Shown here one piece after another: positions 54,176 through 62,266 of a stretch of 64,000 nt of DNA. Each line of letters begins with the position of its first letter. The first letter of the stretch is position 1. The position numbers were made by a program, and so were the translations under genes. A model generated the notes under the pieces. That model searched no databases, was not told where the DNA came from, and saw only the letters and a list, made by a program, of their open reading frames with translations. Source of the DNA: Lachnospira multipara LB2003 (GTDB taxonomy: Bacteria > Bacillota > Clostridia > Lachnospirales > Lachnospiraceae); the NCBI RefSeq assembly GCF_000702205.1, contig NZ_JNKW01000005.1:110679-174678 (forward strand), given 5' to 3'.

Positions 54176-55894
54176 TTATAAGCCGTATTTGTCGATAACT
54201 CTAGCACAAATCTTGGCCATAAGTCGATAATTGTGGATATTATTAGTATCCCAAGTAATTCTAATATTAGTTGCTTCAATTGATAAAACATATCTATGAT
54301 TGTATTTATCCTTAAATCTAGTGTGTATAAAGGCCTGTACACCCTGTTTTTTTAAAGGTTCATAGCAAAGAGGAGCATGATTATTTAGGATAGAAATGTT
54401 ATTAACAAGAATAACATCATTTTGATACATTTCCTTTAGCTGTGAATCATTTACATAATAGGCATTTTCTCTAATAGCTTTGTAATCGTAATTGTAGCAA
54501 CTTGAAATTTTAATAGGTATGGCATTTTCATCATAAAGCACAATACGCTGGAAATTTTGCACATAACTAAAATAATCAAGTACTTTCTGAATTGATAAAT
54601 TCTCTTCGTCGCAATATTCTGAAATAATTTTACAAATAACCTCACTAAGAACAAGGTTGTTTCTACCATCAATACTAGCAGCGTTGTCTGTTGAATTATT
54701 AGATTCGTAAAGAATCTCATCAACAGATTTAAGACGTTCAGGAGTATAGATAATATAACGATTACGTCCAAGGTCTTTAGCAACATATAAACAATAATCC
54801 GCAACAGTAAATAAATCCTTATAATTATTAGCATCTTTAGGATAACAAGCGCATCCAATTGACAAGGAAACAACAGGTTTACCATCATCGTTAGGAGAAT
54901 ATGTTGCATTAACAATATTTTTAAGACTCCTTAGAATTTCGCGTGTTTTTTCCTGGTTATAGCCATTGTAAAAAACAACAAAAAATTCATCTCCACCAAA
55001 TCTACCAACTAAACCGGCATTACCTACTTGTTGTTTTATAATATCCGAAATAGATCTTAAAATTTCATCACCCTTTAAGTGACCGTGAATATCGTTTATA
55101 TTTTTAAAATAGTCAATGTCAATGATAGCAATAGCAGTACCCTCACATTTATCCACATCTATTTTTTTAACAGCAAAATTTGTTATTTCATTTTTGGTTA
55201 AAGTACCAGTAAGTGAGTCAATTTGAGGCTGTTTAGTAACAGTGGATAATTCTTTTGAGTCCTTATGGATAAAGCCAGTAGCTTTTAAAAATTCTCCATT
55301 GTTGTAAATAGACATACCACGAACCTGTGTGATTTCTGCGTTATTATTCTTATCTCTAAAAACAAATTCAAAAGTAGAATCCCCATTTTTTAAAGATGAT
55401 TGTAGAGCAGAAGTATCACCAGGAATATACATATTAAGTTCATTAAGAGAAATAACCTTAAATTCGCGACCTTCAAAAGAAGGTTCATAAATTACAACGT
55501 CCATTTTATCTGGATAATATACAAGAATTTTGTCGTTGTATAGGTTTAAAACATTGTAATCAACAGATTGGTGTTTAATTAATTGCAAATGCTCATCAAT
55601 AAGTTTGTGTAATTCAACACATCTAACTGCAAATTGATTTTGATTTGGACCTGGCGATATTCGCATTATAAAATCGAGTAAGTTTCCAGATTGAGAATAC
55701 ATCTTTATGATGAAATAAGATGAGTCCATATGCTCAAGTTTGTATTGGAATAATGGTAAATCGTTTTTGTATATAAATTTTTCAAAGGTAAAGTATAAAC
55801 GTTCACCCATAAAATTATAAAATTCCGAATCGGCTGAAAGAATATCCATAGTATTAAGTTGTACTATCAAATTGTGAATATAACTTTCATTCAT
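54176..55894 (-). CDS. PAS-like/GGDEF diguanylate cyclase with C-terminal extension
   Basis: A 572-residue cytosolic protein. Residues 1-110 are an unassigned helical N-terminus, and about 118-215 look PAS-like (MDVVIYEPSFEGREFKVISL, then GMSIYNNGEFLKATGFIHKD). The GGDEF domain (about 222-390) has the intact active site GRFGGDEFFVVF (300-304) and IDIDYFKNINDIHGHLKGDE, so it should make c-di-GMP. The allosteric RxxD I-site is absent at the expected place. A further 180 residues after the GGDEF domain resemble a degenerate GAF-like sensor domain and match nothing I can name. It is the only long minus-strand gene in this part of the right arm, with an extended -10 promoter upstream. Confidence 0.85.
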   Translation of the reverse strand: MNESYIHNLIVQLNTMDILSADSEFYNFMGERLYFTFEKFIYKNDLPLFQYKLEHMDSSYFIIKMYSQSGNLLDFIMRISPGPNQNQFAVRCVELHKLIDEHLQLIKHQSVDYNVLNLYNDKILVYYPDKMDVVIYEPSFEGREFKVISLNELNMYIPGDTSALQSSLKNGDSTFEFVFRDKNNNAEITQVRGMSIYNNGEFLKATGFIHKDSKELSTVTKQPQIDSLTGTLTKNEITNFAVKKIDVDKCEGTAIAIIDIDYFKNINDIHGHLKGDEILRSISDIIKQQVGNAGLVGRFGGDEFFVVFYNGYNQEKTREILRSLKNIVNATYSPNDDGKPVVSLSIGCACYPKDANNYKDLFTVADYCLYVAKDLGRNRYIIYTPERLKSVDEILYESNNSTDNAASIDGRNNLVLSEVICKIISEYCDEENLSIQKVLDYFSYVQNFQRIVLYDENAIPIKISSCYNYDYKAIRENAYYVNDSQLKEMYQNDVILVNNISILNNHAPLCYEPLKKQGVQAFIHTRFKDKYNHRYVLSIEATNIRITWDTNNIHNYRLMAKICARVIDKYGL

Positions 55895-55950
55895 AATGAA
55901 TTTCCCTATGTAAATAAATTACAATCCCCTTTATTTATTACGTGAAGAAA

Positions 55951-55959
55951 AGTATATCA
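55951..55959 (-). promoter_or_regulatory. Extended -10 promoter of the GGDEF gene
   Basis: On the minus strand TGATATACT with no clear -35; about 57 bp upstream of the start codon. Confidence 0.45.
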
Positions 55960-55968
55960 TATACAGAT

Positions 55969-55998
55969 AAAAATTACTATTAAAGTATAGTAATTTTT
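55969..55998 (+). other. Terminator-like hairpin in the leader before the fumarase genes
   Basis: AAAAATTACTAT (55969-55980) and ATAGTAATTTTT (55987-55998) form a 12-bp stem with a 6-base loop and T tract. It lies between divergent genes, where no upstream plus-strand transcript needs ending. A TATAAT lies just after it at about 56011. Confidence 0.45.
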
Positions 55999-56066
55999 TT
56001 AATCAGAGACTATAATAACTTACGTTACATCAACCAGAAATCTGGGAAAAACGGGAAGGAAAAAAT

Positions 56067-56909
56067 ATGAGAGAAGTTGATGTGTCTTTAATTACAAAGA
56101 ATATTAAAGAAATGTGTATTGAAGCGAATCATAATTTAACACTGGATATGGCAAAGGTGTTTAATGAGGCAGTTGATCGCGAAAAATCTTCATTGGGAAA
56201 GCAGGTCTTAAACCAATTAAAAGAGAATCTTGAAATCGCAAGAACAGATATGATACCAATTTGTCAGGATACAGGAATGGCAGTGGTATTTATAAACGTA
56301 GGACAAGATGTACATTTAGTTGGTGGAGATGTAAATCAAGCAATCAATGAAGGTGTAAGACAAGGATATGTGGAAGGCTATTTAAGAAAGTCAGTGGTAA
56401 AAGATCCAATTTATCGAGAGAATACTAATGACAATACACCAGCAATAATACACTATTCAATAGTTCCAGGAAGTGAAGTTGAAATAACAGTTGCTCCTAA
56501 AGGTTTTGGAAGTGAGAACATGAGTAGAGTATTTATGCTAAAGCCAGCTGATGGTATAGAGGGTGTAAAAGATGCAATATTGACAGCAGTTAAAGACGCT
56601 GGGCCTAATGCCTGTCCACCAATGGTTATAGGTGTTGGAATAGGTGGAACATTTGAAAAATGTGCCTTACTTGCAAAAAAAGCATTAACAAGAGACTTAG
56701 ATCAAAAATCAGATAAGGAATACGTTAGAAAATTAGAAGAAGAAATGCTAGAGAAAATCAATAAGTTAGGAATAGGACCAGGAGGCTTAGGAGGAACACA
56801 AACAGCTCTAGCAGTCAACATAGAAACATATCCAACACATATAGCAGGTTTGCCAGTTGGAATTAATATATGTTGTCATGTAAACAGACATTCACACAGG
56901 ATAATATAG
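56067..56909 (+). CDS. Class I fumarate hydratase, alpha subunit
   Basis: A 280-residue subunit of a two-subunit, 4Fe-4S fumarase interconverting fumarate and malate. Cluster ligands can be placed at CQDTGMAVVF, in the GPNACPPMVIGVGIGGT block, and near the C-terminus in INICCHVNRHSHRII. The sequence LGIGPGGLGGTQTALAVNI is characteristic. A related pair, tartrate dehydratase, has the same architecture, but context favours fumarase. GGAAGG precedes the ATG. The beta subunit gene follows after about 80 bp. Confidence 0.92.
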   Translation: MREVDVSLITKNIKEMCIEANHNLTLDMAKVFNEAVDREKSSLGKQVLNQLKENLEIARTDMIPICQDTGMAVVFINVGQDVHLVGGDVNQAINEGVRQGYVEGYLRKSVVKDPIYRENTNDNTPAIIHYSIVPGSEVEITVAPKGFGSENMSRVFMLKPADGIEGVKDAILTAVKDAGPNACPPMVIGVGIGGTFEKCALLAKKALTRDLDQKSDKEYVRKLEEEMLEKINKLGIGPGGLGGTQTALAVNIETYPTHIAGLPVGINICCHVNRHSHRII

Positions 56910-56990
56910 TTACCTACAAATATACATAGAAAAATATATAAAATGTGGATAAGTAAAAAAATCTTTACAGACAGTGTGGAAAGGAATAAT

Positions 56991-57542
56991 ATGGATAAGC
57001 ATATAAAAGCGCCGCTAGAAGAAGATGAAATCTTAAATCTTAAAAGTGGTGATTACGTTTATATAACAGGTAAAATATACACAGCAAGAGATGCAGCTCA
57101 TAAAAGAATGTATGAATGCTTACAGGAAAATAAACCATTACCGATACAACTTGAAAATAATGTGATATATTATATGGGTCCATCTCCAGCAAGAGAAGGA
57201 AGACCAATAGGGTCAGCTGGCCCAACAACAGCAAGTAGAATGGATAAATATGCACCAAGCCTATTAGATCTTGGATTAAAGGGAATGATAGGAAAGGGTA
57301 AGCGCTCAGCTAAAGTAATAGAATCCATAGTGAAAAATAAAGCAGTTTATTTTGCAGCAGTTGGGGGAGCAGGAGCAATATTATCAAAAAGTATAAAATC
57401 ATCAAAAGTAATAGCATATGATGATTTAGGAACAGAGGCAATACGAGAATTGGAAGTGGAGAATTTTCCAGCCATAGTTGTAATAGATAAAGATGGTAAT
57501 AATCTTTATGAAACAGCAATAAAAGAATTTGCACAGATATAA
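56991..57542 (+). CDS. Class I fumarate hydratase, beta subunit
   Basis: A 183-residue swivelling domain subunit, partner of the upstream alpha subunit. Family blocks are LKSGDYVYITGKIYTARDAAHKRM, YMGPSPAREGRPIGSAGPTTASRMD and AAVGGAGAILSKSIKS. The frame is open 16 codons further, but AAAGGAA lies just before the ATG at 56991, and homologues begin at this point. Together the two subunits form the reductive TCA-branch step of anaerobic metabolism. A strong terminator follows. Confidence 0.93.
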   Translation: MDKHIKAPLEEDEILNLKSGDYVYITGKIYTARDAAHKRMYECLQENKPLPIQLENNVIYYMGPSPAREGRPIGSAGPTTASRMDKYAPSLLDLGLKGMIGKGKRSAKVIESIVKNKAVYFAAVGGAGAILSKSIKSSKVIAYDDLGTEAIRELEVENFPAIVVIDKDGNNLYETAIKEFAQI

Positions 57543-57558
57543 TTTATATAAATATATA

Positions 57559-57624
57559 CATAACTTCATGTGTGACTTGAGTAAAAATGTACAAAGGCAA
57601 GTTACCCATGAAGTTATTTTTTTA
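57559..57624 (+). terminator. Terminator of the fumarase operon
   Basis: ATAACTTCATG pairs with CATGAAGTTAT, with an inner GTGACTTG/CAAGTTAC stem, followed by seven T. Confidence 0.9.
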
Positions 57625-57633
57625 TTAAGGTCA

Positions 57634-57642
57634 TGATATAAT
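57634..57642 (+). promoter_or_regulatory. Extended -10 promoter of the structured leader RNA
   Basis: TGATATAAT (57634-57642) immediately after the fumarase terminator. It overlaps the inverted repeat ATAGTAC-AAAG-GTACTAT (57641-57658), which would lie at +1 and may be an operator. Confidence 0.5.
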
Positions 57643-57648
57643 AGTACA

Positions 57649-57905
57649 AAGGTACTATAAAATGCCACGGAAACGGATAATTAAATGGGGGTTTCCGGGG
57701 TGGTATAGGTAGGGGGTGAGTATGAAAAACAGGGGGGATAAGCGTGGTGTATACAATCTATTTAGGGGATATATATAGAGTATTTTTATGAAAAAATAGG
57801 ACATAAGTACTACGCGAAAAAAATATTGTATTTATATTGATACAAAAATAACGCAAAAATTACGTTATACCCCCTTTTTTGGTGTATATTAAAAAAAACG
57901 ATGAT
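57649..57905 (+). ncRNA. Candidate structured leader or small RNA, G-rich
   Basis: After the extended -10 promoter comes TGCCAC-GGAAAC (57663-57674) pairing with GTTTCC and GTGGTA (about 57691-57706) across a 3-G bulge. Runs of G follow or overlap at 57687-57691, 57697-57700, 57712-57716 and 57732-57737, striking in an AT-rich genome and able to form a G-quadruplex. GCCACG can alternatively pair with CGTGGT at about 57743. An ATAACG/CGTTAT hairpin plus CCCCC-TTTTTT closes the region near 57890. I match it to no named riboswitch. It may be the leader of the surface-protein gene at 57997. Confidence 0.4.
57722..57778 (+). CDS. Possible 18-codon leader peptide
   Basis: ATG at 57722 follows GGGGGTGAG at ideal spacing, and the frame encodes MKNRGDKRGVYNLFRGYI before TAG. 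It lies inside the structured leader, upstream of the surface-protein gene. A leader-peptide role is speculative; the good ribosome site may instead just be part of the G-rich RNA structure. Confidence 0.25.
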   Translation: MKNRGDKRGVYNLFRGYI

Positions 57906-57996
57906 GATATTATTTATTTACGGTTTCAAAGACTAAAGTACTAAAAATAAATGTATAATGGAAACTTTAAAAAAGGTTTTATTCGGAGGAAGAGCA

Positions 57997-59112
57997 ATGA
58001 ACAAGAAAATGAGAAAATTTGTTGCGGTGACAGCATGTGTAACAATAGGGGCATTAGTAGGAACATTAACACATGGATTCACACATTCAGACTTAAGTAG
58101 CGTATCATCATCAGTGACAGTCAATGCAACTATGAAGTCGTTAGCTACTATATCTGATGAAACAACAAATGGAACAACAACAATTAAGCCAGAATTAAAT
58201 TTAGAAGAATATGTAGGAAACATTGGTACATTATCAGTTAATACAACAACTAATGTTGGATATTATGTTGTAATGCCATGGGCAACACAGACAATTAAAG
58301 GTGAATATAAATACCGTGAAACAACTGGTAGTAGATATAGAGAGTTAGGATGGTTAAAGTCATTTTCACAGGATATTTGTGAAGGTAACGGAGTTTTATC
58401 TCTAGATTTTGCAGAAGGATATGATTTAAAAGCAAACGTTTCATATACAGGAGATGATTTAACAAGTTATTTAGGAACAAATAATAATTTTGAAAGCCTT
58501 GAAGTAGGCGACACAATTAAGACAGATAGAGAAGGAATAGATGTAGTCGTTGTAGAAAAAGACGGAGAAAGAGCTTTACAGGTAGAATATGATAACAATT
58601 TATACACAGCTAAGGTTAGTGATATAGATTGGTATGTAATAAAGACAGCTCCATATACAAACTGGCATGTAGATGGTTCAGTAAAGTGGGAGAAGTCACC
58701 AATTGAAGAAACTACAGAAAAAGAAACAGAGACAGAAACTGAAAAAGAAACAGAAGAGAATCCTTCAATTGAAGAGTCAAAGACAGTAGAAACAGAAACA
58801 CCATTTATCAGCGAAGTAGCAGGTGTTGAAGATGATCTTGAAGAAGATACTGAAATTGAAACAATAACAGTAAATACAGATTCATTATTCTATGGAGAAG
58901 TAGCAGCTGATGAAGATGTTGTTCTAGCTAATACAGTAGTTAGTACAGACGATTCATTCTACGGAGAAGTAGCAGGTGACGAAGATGTTGTAGCATTAAA
59001 TTCAGTACAGACAGGTGATAGCAATGCAATTATGATATATGTAGTTGTAATGCTTGTAGCAATTGGACTTATTGCAACATCATTAGTTTTAAAGAAGACA
59101 GAAAATAACTAA
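57997..59112 (+). CDS. Cell-surface protein with repeats and sortase-like C-terminal anchor
   Basis: A 371-residue secreted protein of unknown function. The ATG at 57997 follows CGGAGGA; a longer in-frame start 13 codons upstream was rejected. The signal peptide is about residues 1-40. A folded beta-rich domain (about 65-225, with TQTIKGEYKYRETTGSRYRE and DIDWYVIKTAPYTNWHVDGSVKWE) is followed by a Glu/Thr-rich stalk. Repeats of about 20 residues contain FYGEVAADEDVVLANTVVST and FYGEVAGDEDVVALNSV. The end is VQTGD, a hydrophobic helix and KKTENN, a class of sorting signal common in Lachnospiraceae in place of LPxTG. It is preceded by an unusual structured leader and followed by a strong terminator. 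Confidence 0.75.
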   Translation: MNKKMRKFVAVTACVTIGALVGTLTHGFTHSDLSSVSSSVTVNATMKSLATISDETTNGTTTIKPELNLEEYVGNIGTLSVNTTTNVGYYVVMPWATQTIKGEYKYRETTGSRYRELGWLKSFSQDICEGNGVLSLDFAEGYDLKANVSYTGDDLTSYLGTNNNFESLEVGDTIKTDREGIDVVVVEKDGERALQVEYDNNLYTAKVSDIDWYVIKTAPYTNWHVDGSVKWEKSPIEETTEKETETETEKETEENPSIEESKTVETETPFISEVAGVEDDLEEDTEIETITVNTDSLFYGEVAADEDVVLANTVVSTDDSFYGEVAGDEDVVALNSVQTGDSNAIMIYVVVMLVAIGLIATSLVLKKTENN

Positions 59113-59126
59113 TAAAAAGCTTATTT

Positions 59127-59178
59127 AATAGGCATGAGCAAAGAAAGACGTGAATTTTGCTCATGCCTATTTTTTTAT
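59127..59178 (+). terminator. Terminator of the surface-protein gene
   Basis: AATAGGCATGAGCAAA pairs with TTTGCTCATGCCTATT followed by TTTTTT. Confidence 0.92.
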
Positions 59179-59252
59179 TTGCTGGAATTTAATTCTTCAA
59201 TAAAAGAACAATATATGATACTATTAAAAAAATATCACTTATGGAGGTAAAA

Positions 59253-60953
59253 ATGAAAAAATATATAGGGACAATAGTTACTGTAGTAGTGATGATTTTG
59301 TACATGATGGTATCGTATTATTTGTTAATACCACCAATAAATTTAACATCAGGAGAGTTTTGGATTTATATAATTCAGTTACTAACAATATTCTGTATCA
59401 TTACTTTATTCTCACTAATAGTAGATAAGTTTAAAAACGCAAGTTATAAAAAGAGCAAATTTAATAAATCTAAATTTAATAAAAAAATAAATATTAAATA
59501 TGCAGATATGGGGCTTGTTTCAAAGGTTATATTTATAGCAGATGTATGCGTAATTCTCTTATTTGTGTTTTTGTCGATTTTTTCTAGCGAAATTTTTAAT
59601 GCTAAGAAATATAGTCAAATTTTACAGGTAAAAGAAGGTTCTATAGATGATATACCATCAGTTACTAATGCATCAGCAATAGCATTAATGGATACTCAAT
59701 CAGCAATTAAATTAGGTGATAGAGAAATAGGTTCTCTTAATACCGTTGTTTCACAGTATGATATAGAGGATTATTCATATGCACAGTTAAATTTTAATAA
59801 TACACCAGTAAAAGTAGCACCATTAGCCTATGCAAGCTTTTTTAAATGGGTGAATAATAAGGATAAAGGTATAGTTGGATATGTTGTTGTAAATCCAGTA
59901 TCCATGGATGCTAGTTATCAAGAATTGTCTAAGGGTATGAAGTATGTACCATCAGCTTTTTTAGGACAAGATTTACAGCGTCATATTAGAAATAAATATA
60001 AGACAACGATATTTGAAGAACCACATTTTGAAATAGACGAGGATGGAAATCCTTGGTATGTAGCACCAGTTGTAAAAAAGACAATAGGTGTAGTAGGTGG
60101 TAAGAAAGTTACAGGAGCAATACTTATAGATCCAGTAACAGGAGATATGAAAAAGTATAAATTGGACGAAGTACCAACTTGGGTGGATATAGTGTGTCCA
60201 GGAAATTTAATTTGTAAGCAGTACAATGATTATGCACAGTTACAAAATGGATTTTTAAATTCAATAATAGGACAGAATGGATGTAGAAAAGTAACAGAGA
60301 ATTCTGAAGAATCAACATCAGATTATGGTTATATAGCAAAAAATGATGATATCTACATTTATACAGGAATAACATCAGTAAATGGGGATTCATCAAATAT
60401 AGGTTTTATAATAGCCAATGAAAGAACAGGAGAGACATCGTATATAGAGGCAGCAGGTGCAGATGAATTTTCGGCAATGAATGCAGCAGAAGGTGAAGTT
60501 CAAGAAAAAGGATATGAGGCATCATTCCCATCCTTAATAACAATAGATAATGTTCCAACTTACATAATGGTTTTAAAAGATAAGTCTGGATTAGTGAAGT
60601 TGTATGCTTGTGTAAATGTAAATCAGTACAATATAGTTGCTACTGCATCAACACAGGAAAAATGTATAGATAATTATAATCGATTATTAAATGGAGAAGA
60701 TATAAATCCAAATACAGATGAAAATACAGCACAAAAAGAAGAAATAGACTATACACAATATGAGGAAAAGGATATAACAATAGCTAAAATGCAGACTATT
60801 GATGAGGATGGAAACACATATTTATATATAGTTGATACAGAAGGAAAAATATATCATGCTAAGTATAAGGATGTAATAAATATGCTTTTAGTAAATGTGG
60901 GCGATACAGTAAAATTAAGAGTTTTTAACGATAATTTCTTAACAATAGAATAA
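59253..60953 (+). CDS. Membrane protein with large extracytoplasmic domain, function unknown
   Basis: A 566-residue protein. Three N-terminal membrane helices (about 6-26, 37-58, 88-112) with a basic cytoplasmic loop (YKKSKFNKSKFNKKINIKY) precede an external domain of about 450 residues. That domain has repeated 'GYVVVNPVSMDASYQEL', 'GAILIDPVTGDMKKYKLDEVPTWVD', 'YIYTGITSVNGDSSNIGFIIANERTGE' and 'PTYIMVLKDKSGLVKLYACVNV' segments that look like paired beta domains, loosely PepSY-like in feel (inference). The last 60 residues resemble an OB-like strand set (DEDGNTYLYIVDTEGKIYHAKYKDV). GGAGGT fixes the start at 59253. No family name can be given with confidence. It is monocistronic. Confidence 0.7.
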   Translation: MKKYIGTIVTVVVMILYMMVSYYLLIPPINLTSGEFWIYIIQLLTIFCIITLFSLIVDKFKNASYKKSKFNKSKFNKKINIKYADMGLVSKVIFIADVCVILLFVFLSIFSSEIFNAKKYSQILQVKEGSIDDIPSVTNASAIALMDTQSAIKLGDREIGSLNTVVSQYDIEDYSYAQLNFNNTPVKVAPLAYASFFKWVNNKDKGIVGYVVVNPVSMDASYQELSKGMKYVPSAFLGQDLQRHIRNKYKTTIFEEPHFEIDEDGNPWYVAPVVKKTIGVVGGKKVTGAILIDPVTGDMKKYKLDEVPTWVDIVCPGNLICKQYNDYAQLQNGFLNSIIGQNGCRKVTENSEESTSDYGYIAKNDDIYIYTGITSVNGDSSNIGFIIANERTGETSYIEAAGADEFSAMNAAEGEVQEKGYEASFPSLITIDNVPTYIMVLKDKSGLVKLYACVNVNQYNIVATASTQEKCIDNYNRLLNGEDINPNTDENTAQKEEIDYTQYEEKDITIAKMQTIDEDGNTYLYIVDTEGKIYHAKYKDVINMLLVNVGDTVKLRVFNDNFLTIE

Positions 60954-60997
60954 ATAGTAAAAGGAGTAGAATATATAAATAATTCTATAAAATTGTG

Positions 60998-61026
60998 TTG
61001 ACAATAAGTTATATGCAAGCTATAAT
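60998..61026 (+). promoter_or_regulatory. Sigma-A promoter of tRNA-Ser
   Basis: TTGACA, 17 bp, TATAAT: perfect hexamers. The 85-nt leader to the tRNA shows no gene. Confidence 0.88.
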
Positions 61027-61116
61027 AAATCTTGCGTTTAACGCATAATTACATAATTTTGCTTTGTGAATTGTTTATTATATATAACACAATTGGCGAG
61101 CGCAAATACGGAATCT

Positions 61117-61204
61117 GGAGTAGTACTCAAGAGGCTGAAGAGGCGCCCCTGCTAAGGGTGTAGGTCGGGAAACCGGCGCGAGGGTTCAAATCCCTCCTGC
61201 TCCG
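61117..61204 (+). tRNA. tRNA-Ser(GCU)
   Basis: A class II tRNA with the long variable arm (TAGGTCGGGAAACCGGCGC region). The acceptor GGAGTAG pairs with CTGCTCC (one G-U), discriminator G. The anticodon loop CTGCTAA gives GCU. The T arm is GAGGG-TTCAAAT-CCCTC. CCA is not encoded. Confidence 0.95.
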
Positions 61205-61210
61205 TTATTT

Positions 61211-61256
61211 AAACCCCAAGGAATTAGTTAATAATTCCTTGGGGTTCTTTTTGTTA
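61211..61256 (+). terminator. Terminator of tRNA-Ser
   Basis: AACCCCAAGGAATTA pairs with TAATTCCTTGGGGTT, followed by CTTTTTG. Confidence 0.92.
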
Positions 61257-61292
61257 ATTCCAGAATTAATTTTTAAAATTAGCTGCTTAAGA

Positions 61293-62255
61293 TTAGATAA
61301 CTTTGCGATCAAGAGAATTAAGCATTTGATAATCGCTTTTTATTGTATAACCAGAAGTGGTTAGCATATTACCTGTTATAGATGCACTAGCACCGGAGCA
61401 AAAAGCTTCTTTTCCAGCATTGTTAAGAAGAATACGACCACCAGCAAGTCTGATATTAGCTTCAGGGTTGATGAATTTAAAACTTGCAATTGTACGTAAA
61501 ATCTCATCTTCTGATAATCTAGGCAAGTTTTCAAAAGGAGTCCCCTTAATTGGAATAAGGACATTGATAGGGATAGACATAATATGCATTTTAGAAAGTG
61601 TTAATGCCATTTCAAGTCTTTGATTAAAACTTTCCCCCATACCAATAATTCCACCGGAACAAACATCAAGACCAGCCATTTTAGCATTAGAAATAGCTTC
61701 AAATTTATCTTTTTGTGAATGACTAGTGCAAACAGATTCAAAAAAACTAGGAGCAGTTTCAATATTGTTGTGAATTCTTGTAACTCCAGCATCTTTTAAA
61801 AGAGAATACTGTTCCTTGCTTAAAAGACCAAGAGAGGCACAAAGCTTAAGACCTGGACATTTGCTGTGGATAGTTTTAAAGGCATCAAGACATTTTTCAA
61901 AGTCACTACCGCTAAGAGCGCGGCCGGCAGTAACAAGGGCAAAGTGGTTAACTCCTTCGTTGTAGTTGTCCATGGCCTTAGCAACAATAGCGTCGCAATC
62001 CATAAAAGGATAAACCTCACAAAAGGTGTTGTAGTGAGCGGATTGGGCACAGTATTTACAGTTTTCACTACATTTTCCACTTTTAGCATTAAGAATTGTG
62101 CATAACTCAACAGTATTTTTATTGTAATGTGTACGAATCAAATCAGCGCCCTTGGTTAAATCACAAATATTGCAGGAAGAGAAGATTGACAAATCATCTT
62201 TGTCGGAAATTCTATATCCGTTAATAATATCGTTAGCTAAATTAAGAATACTCAT
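61293..62255 (-). CDS. bioB: Biotin synthase BioB
   Basis: A 320-residue radical SAM enzyme inserting sulfur into dethiobiotin. The radical SAM cluster motif is C62-x3-C66-x2-C69 (GKCSENCKYCAQS). Other diagnostics are CASLGLL, RIHNNIETAPSFFESVCTSHS, and the end region RLAGGRILL, whose Arg ligates the auxiliary 2Fe-2S cluster. It follows bioY by 11 bp on the same transcript. No bioA, bioD or bioF is nearby, so the cell may rely on imported dethiobiotin or biotin, or encode the other steps elsewhere. Confidence 0.96.
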   Translation of the reverse strand: MSILNLANDIINGYRISDKDDLSIFSSCNICDLTKGADLIRTHYNKNTVELCTILNAKSGKCSENCKYCAQSAHYNTFCEVYPFMDCDAIVAKAMDNYNEGVNHFALVTAGRALSGSDFEKCLDAFKTIHSKCPGLKLCASLGLLSKEQYSLLKDAGVTRIHNNIETAPSFFESVCTSHSQKDKFEAISNAKMAGLDVCSGGIIGMGESFNQRLEMALTLSKMHIMSIPINVLIPIKGTPFENLPRLSEDEILRTIASFKFINPEANIRLAGGRILLNNAGKEAFCSGASASITGNMLTTSGYTIKSDYQMLNSLDRKVI

Positions 62256-62266
62256 AAAACCTCCAA

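Noticed and set aside
57310..57534. 74-codon minus-strand frame in the fumarase beta gene
   Set aside because: Leu-rich shadow of an Ala/Lys/Glu-rich certain gene.
57649..57905. c-di-GMP (GEMM) riboswitch, tmRNA or SRP RNA
   Set aside because: None of the conserved words of those families occurs; only generic stems and G-runs are visible.
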